Part shown: positions 3,833-5,493 of the stretch, one piece after another
Layout of the letters: the number at the start of each line of letters is the position of its first letter
How positions within the stretch are numbered: the first letter of the stretch is position 1
From: Candidatus Margulisiibacteriota bacterium
GTDB lineage: Bacteria > Margulisbacteria > Termititenacia > Termititenacales > Termititenacaceae
Assembly: GCA_031267055.1 (NCBI GenBank)
Contig: JAIRZV010000102.1
Location: 1-5,493 of the forward strand
Direction: 5' to 3'
Length of the DNA stretch: 5,493 nt
Program-made: the position numbers and the translations under genes
Notes under the pieces: generated by a model
The model's input: only the letters and a program-made list of their open reading frames with translations
What the model was told of the DNA's origin: nothing
Database searches by the model: none

Positions 3833-5493
3833 ATGCACATGCTTCTCTATGGTCCGGCTGGCTGTGGCAAAACAACGCGGCTCTGCGCGGAGTACGTCGC
3901 TTTGAAAAAAGCAAATCCGCTACGCCGCGATGTTTATTTTCTCGTGCCGACAGAAGAGCACGCGGAGCGGATCAAAGATTTGATTTTAGAAAAACTCGCC
4001 GGCAGTTGTCTGGTCGCCGCTAATATCCAAACTCTCGACAGTTTTATTTATCAAGGCGATCATATTTCCGAGCTAAAAAAACAACTGCTACTGCAAAAAG
4101 TCTGTGCCAATCTGGATCTGCGCAAATATTTCAAGCCGGAATCCAGCAATGTCTTGCCGACCAGTCCGGATTTTTTTGCGGCGTTGTCCGGGCTGATCAG
4201 TGAGCTAAAAACTTACCGCGTGTTCGGGGGAAATTTTTTGGACAGGCTGCCCAATCAAGACAAAAAAGCCGAGCTGGAAAAAATCTTTGCCGCGTATCAA
4301 GCGGAGCTAAGCGTGCAAAAACTGCTGGACAAGGAAGATTCCGCCCAAAATTTCCAGCCGCCGGATCGCAACGCTATTATTTTTATCGACGGCTTTACAG
4401 AATTTACGCCGTTGCAATTTGAAGTCATTCAGCGGCTCAGCACGGATGAGCGGCGGCTCGTCGTCACTCTGCCGCTCGGCACGCCGGACAATAAATTATT
4501 TATGCCGGCGCAAAAAACCGCGGCCAAATTTAAAGCGCTGGGTTTTCAAACCGCCGCGCTGGAAAAATCCTGGCGCAGTCCGGATAAAATCTTGCAGGCG
4601 CTGGCTTTGCACTGGGGCGAAAAACTTCCGTCCGCCAAAAACACAGCCAATCTGCCGGAGTGTCTCAGCGTTAAAATTTTAGCGGCCGGTAATCGCTTGC
4701 AGGAAATCGAAGCGATCGCCCGTGAAATTTTGGCGCAAAAAAAAGAAGCGCAGGCTAAACAGACGCCATTTCACTGGTCGGACATAGCTTTGATTTTCCG
4801 ACGCATCGGTAATTATCAATTTCTCGTCAACGAAGTTTTTCAGCGTTACGGCATTCCGGTGGAAATCCACGAAGGCATCAATCTGCGCAATCAATTTATT
4901 GAGTGGCTGCTGTCTCTGCGCGATGTGCTGGCCGGAGAACAAGGCGAAAATTCTGACGCCAGTGTGGACAGCGAAACTTTGCTGGCGCTGCTCAAATCCG
5001 CTTACGCCAGATACGATCGGCAGCCACTCGATCCGGAAGCGGTGACCGCGTTGGAAATCGCTTTGTCTTTTCAGCCGACAGTCAAAGAAATTCTCGCGGT
5101 CTGCGATCAGCGGTTGGCTAATTATTTGTCAAAAATTTTTGCGTTGTCCGCCAGACTGCACACCGCGCAAAATTTCGGCCAGATAAAAGAAACTCTGGAA
5201 GAGTTTTACAAATTTAACGCCTGCCGCGCCGCGCTGGAAGCCGACCTTAAAATCCCGGAACTCGAAATTGGCGTCACGCATGTCAACCGCGCTTACAGTA
5301 GGCTGCTGGAAATACTCGACGAACTGCAGGAAATACAACCGTCCTGGCTCACGGCTGACGAGCTCTGGCCGAGACTGCTGTATTCTTTGCAAGAGCTGAC
5401 GGCCGCGCGCAAACGCAACGGCGAGCAAGTGCAGGTCTACGACGCGCCAAGCGCCCGGCAAAAAGATTACAAAATAGTTTTTTTGGCCGACTT
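3833..5493 (+). CDS. AddB/RecB-like helicase-nuclease, N-terminal part (3'-truncated by the window edge)
   Basis: The first 553 residues of a large protein are open to the right edge without a stop. It starts with a Walker A motif, LLYGPAGCGKTTRL (residues 4-17), as in AddB, then VYFLVPTEEHAERI and an IQTLDSFIY segment like the motif Ia region. IIFIDGFTEFTPLQFEVI (about 182-199) matches the Walker B-like 'IDGF..FTP' block of AddB-type proteins. A region with LQEIEAIAREIL (about 287-298) and DIALIFRR, then YGIPVEI, matches the second RecA-like half. Near the edge, DAPSARQKDYKIVFLAD resembles the family's 'SARG..F..VF..G' block. In AddAB this subunit helps unwind and trim double-strand breaks for RecA; the PD-(D/E)XK nuclease and iron-sulfur cysteines would lie C-terminal, beyond this window. 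Whether it pairs with an AddA gene downstream cannot be seen. The start at 3833 fits the -10 box; a second ATG at 3839 is the alternative. Confidence 0.8.
   Translation, partial: MHMLLYGPAGCGKTTRLCAEYVALKKANPLRRDVYFLVPTEEHAERIKDLILEKLAGSCLVAANIQTLDSFIYQGDHISELKKQLLLQKVCANLDLRKYFKPESSNVLPTSPDFFAALSGLISELKTYRVFGGNFLDRLPNQDKKAELEKIFAAYQAELSVQKLLDKEDSAQNFQPPDRNAIIFIDGFTEFTPLQFEVIQRLSTDERRLVVTLPLGTPDNKLFMPAQKTAAKFKALGFQTAALEKSWRSPDKILQALALHWGEKLPSAKNTANLPECLSVKILAAGNRLQEIEAIAREILAQKKEAQAKQTPFHWSDIALIFRRIGNYQFLVNEVFQRYGIPVEIHEGINLRNQFIEWLLSLRDVLAGEQGENSDASVDSETLLALLKSAYARYDRQPLDPEAVTALEIALSFQPTVKEILAVCDQRLANYLSKIFALSARLHTAQNFGQIKETLEEFYKFNACRAALEADLKIPELEIGVTHVNRAYSRLLEILDELQEIQPSWLTADELWPRLLYSLQELTAARKRNGEQVQVYDAPSARQKDYKIVFLAD

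Overview
The window is bacterial, moderately GC-balanced and gene-dense. It holds seven protein-coding genes, two of them cut by the window edges, and no rRNA, tRNA, CRISPR array or intact insertion sequence that I can see. The lineage cannot be fixed from this sequence. The PyrK/PyrD-1B pair is typical of Firmicutes and many anaerobic or uncultivated lineages. Strong Shine-Dalgarno sites at some genes sit beside -10 boxes only 6-8 nt from the start codon at others, so the organism seems to use both leadered and leaderless mRNAs.

Layout. Positions 1-1282 (minus strand) carry the pyrimidine genes pyrK and pyrD, which overlap by 7 nt; pyrD runs off the left edge. A 60-odd bp divergent intergenic region separates them from a plus-strand gene of unknown function (about 1349-1858) and a small two-helix membrane protein (1880-2116). 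Next comes a 182-bp non-coding gap. It is dominated by an almost perfectly tiled inverted-repeat element (2128-2225) that can fold as a cloverleaf, followed by a promoter and a strong ribosome binding site for dprA (2299-3357). A minus-strand gene for an HU-type DNA-binding protein (3422-3697) converges on dprA and has a clear intrinsic terminator between them. HU diverges from a large plus-strand gene (3833 to the right edge) encoding the N-terminal part of an AddB/RecB-like helicase-nuclease.

Togetherness. PyrK and PyrD form one enzyme, the NAD-dependent dihydroorotate dehydrogenase of UMP synthesis. DprA, HU and the AddB-like protein all act on DNA (ssDNA loading of RecA, DNA bending, double-strand break processing). 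They are adjacent, but orientation and separate promoters show they are not one operon.

The points most worth following are the cloverleaf repeat, with its two competing folds, and the recurrent leaderless promoter geometry.
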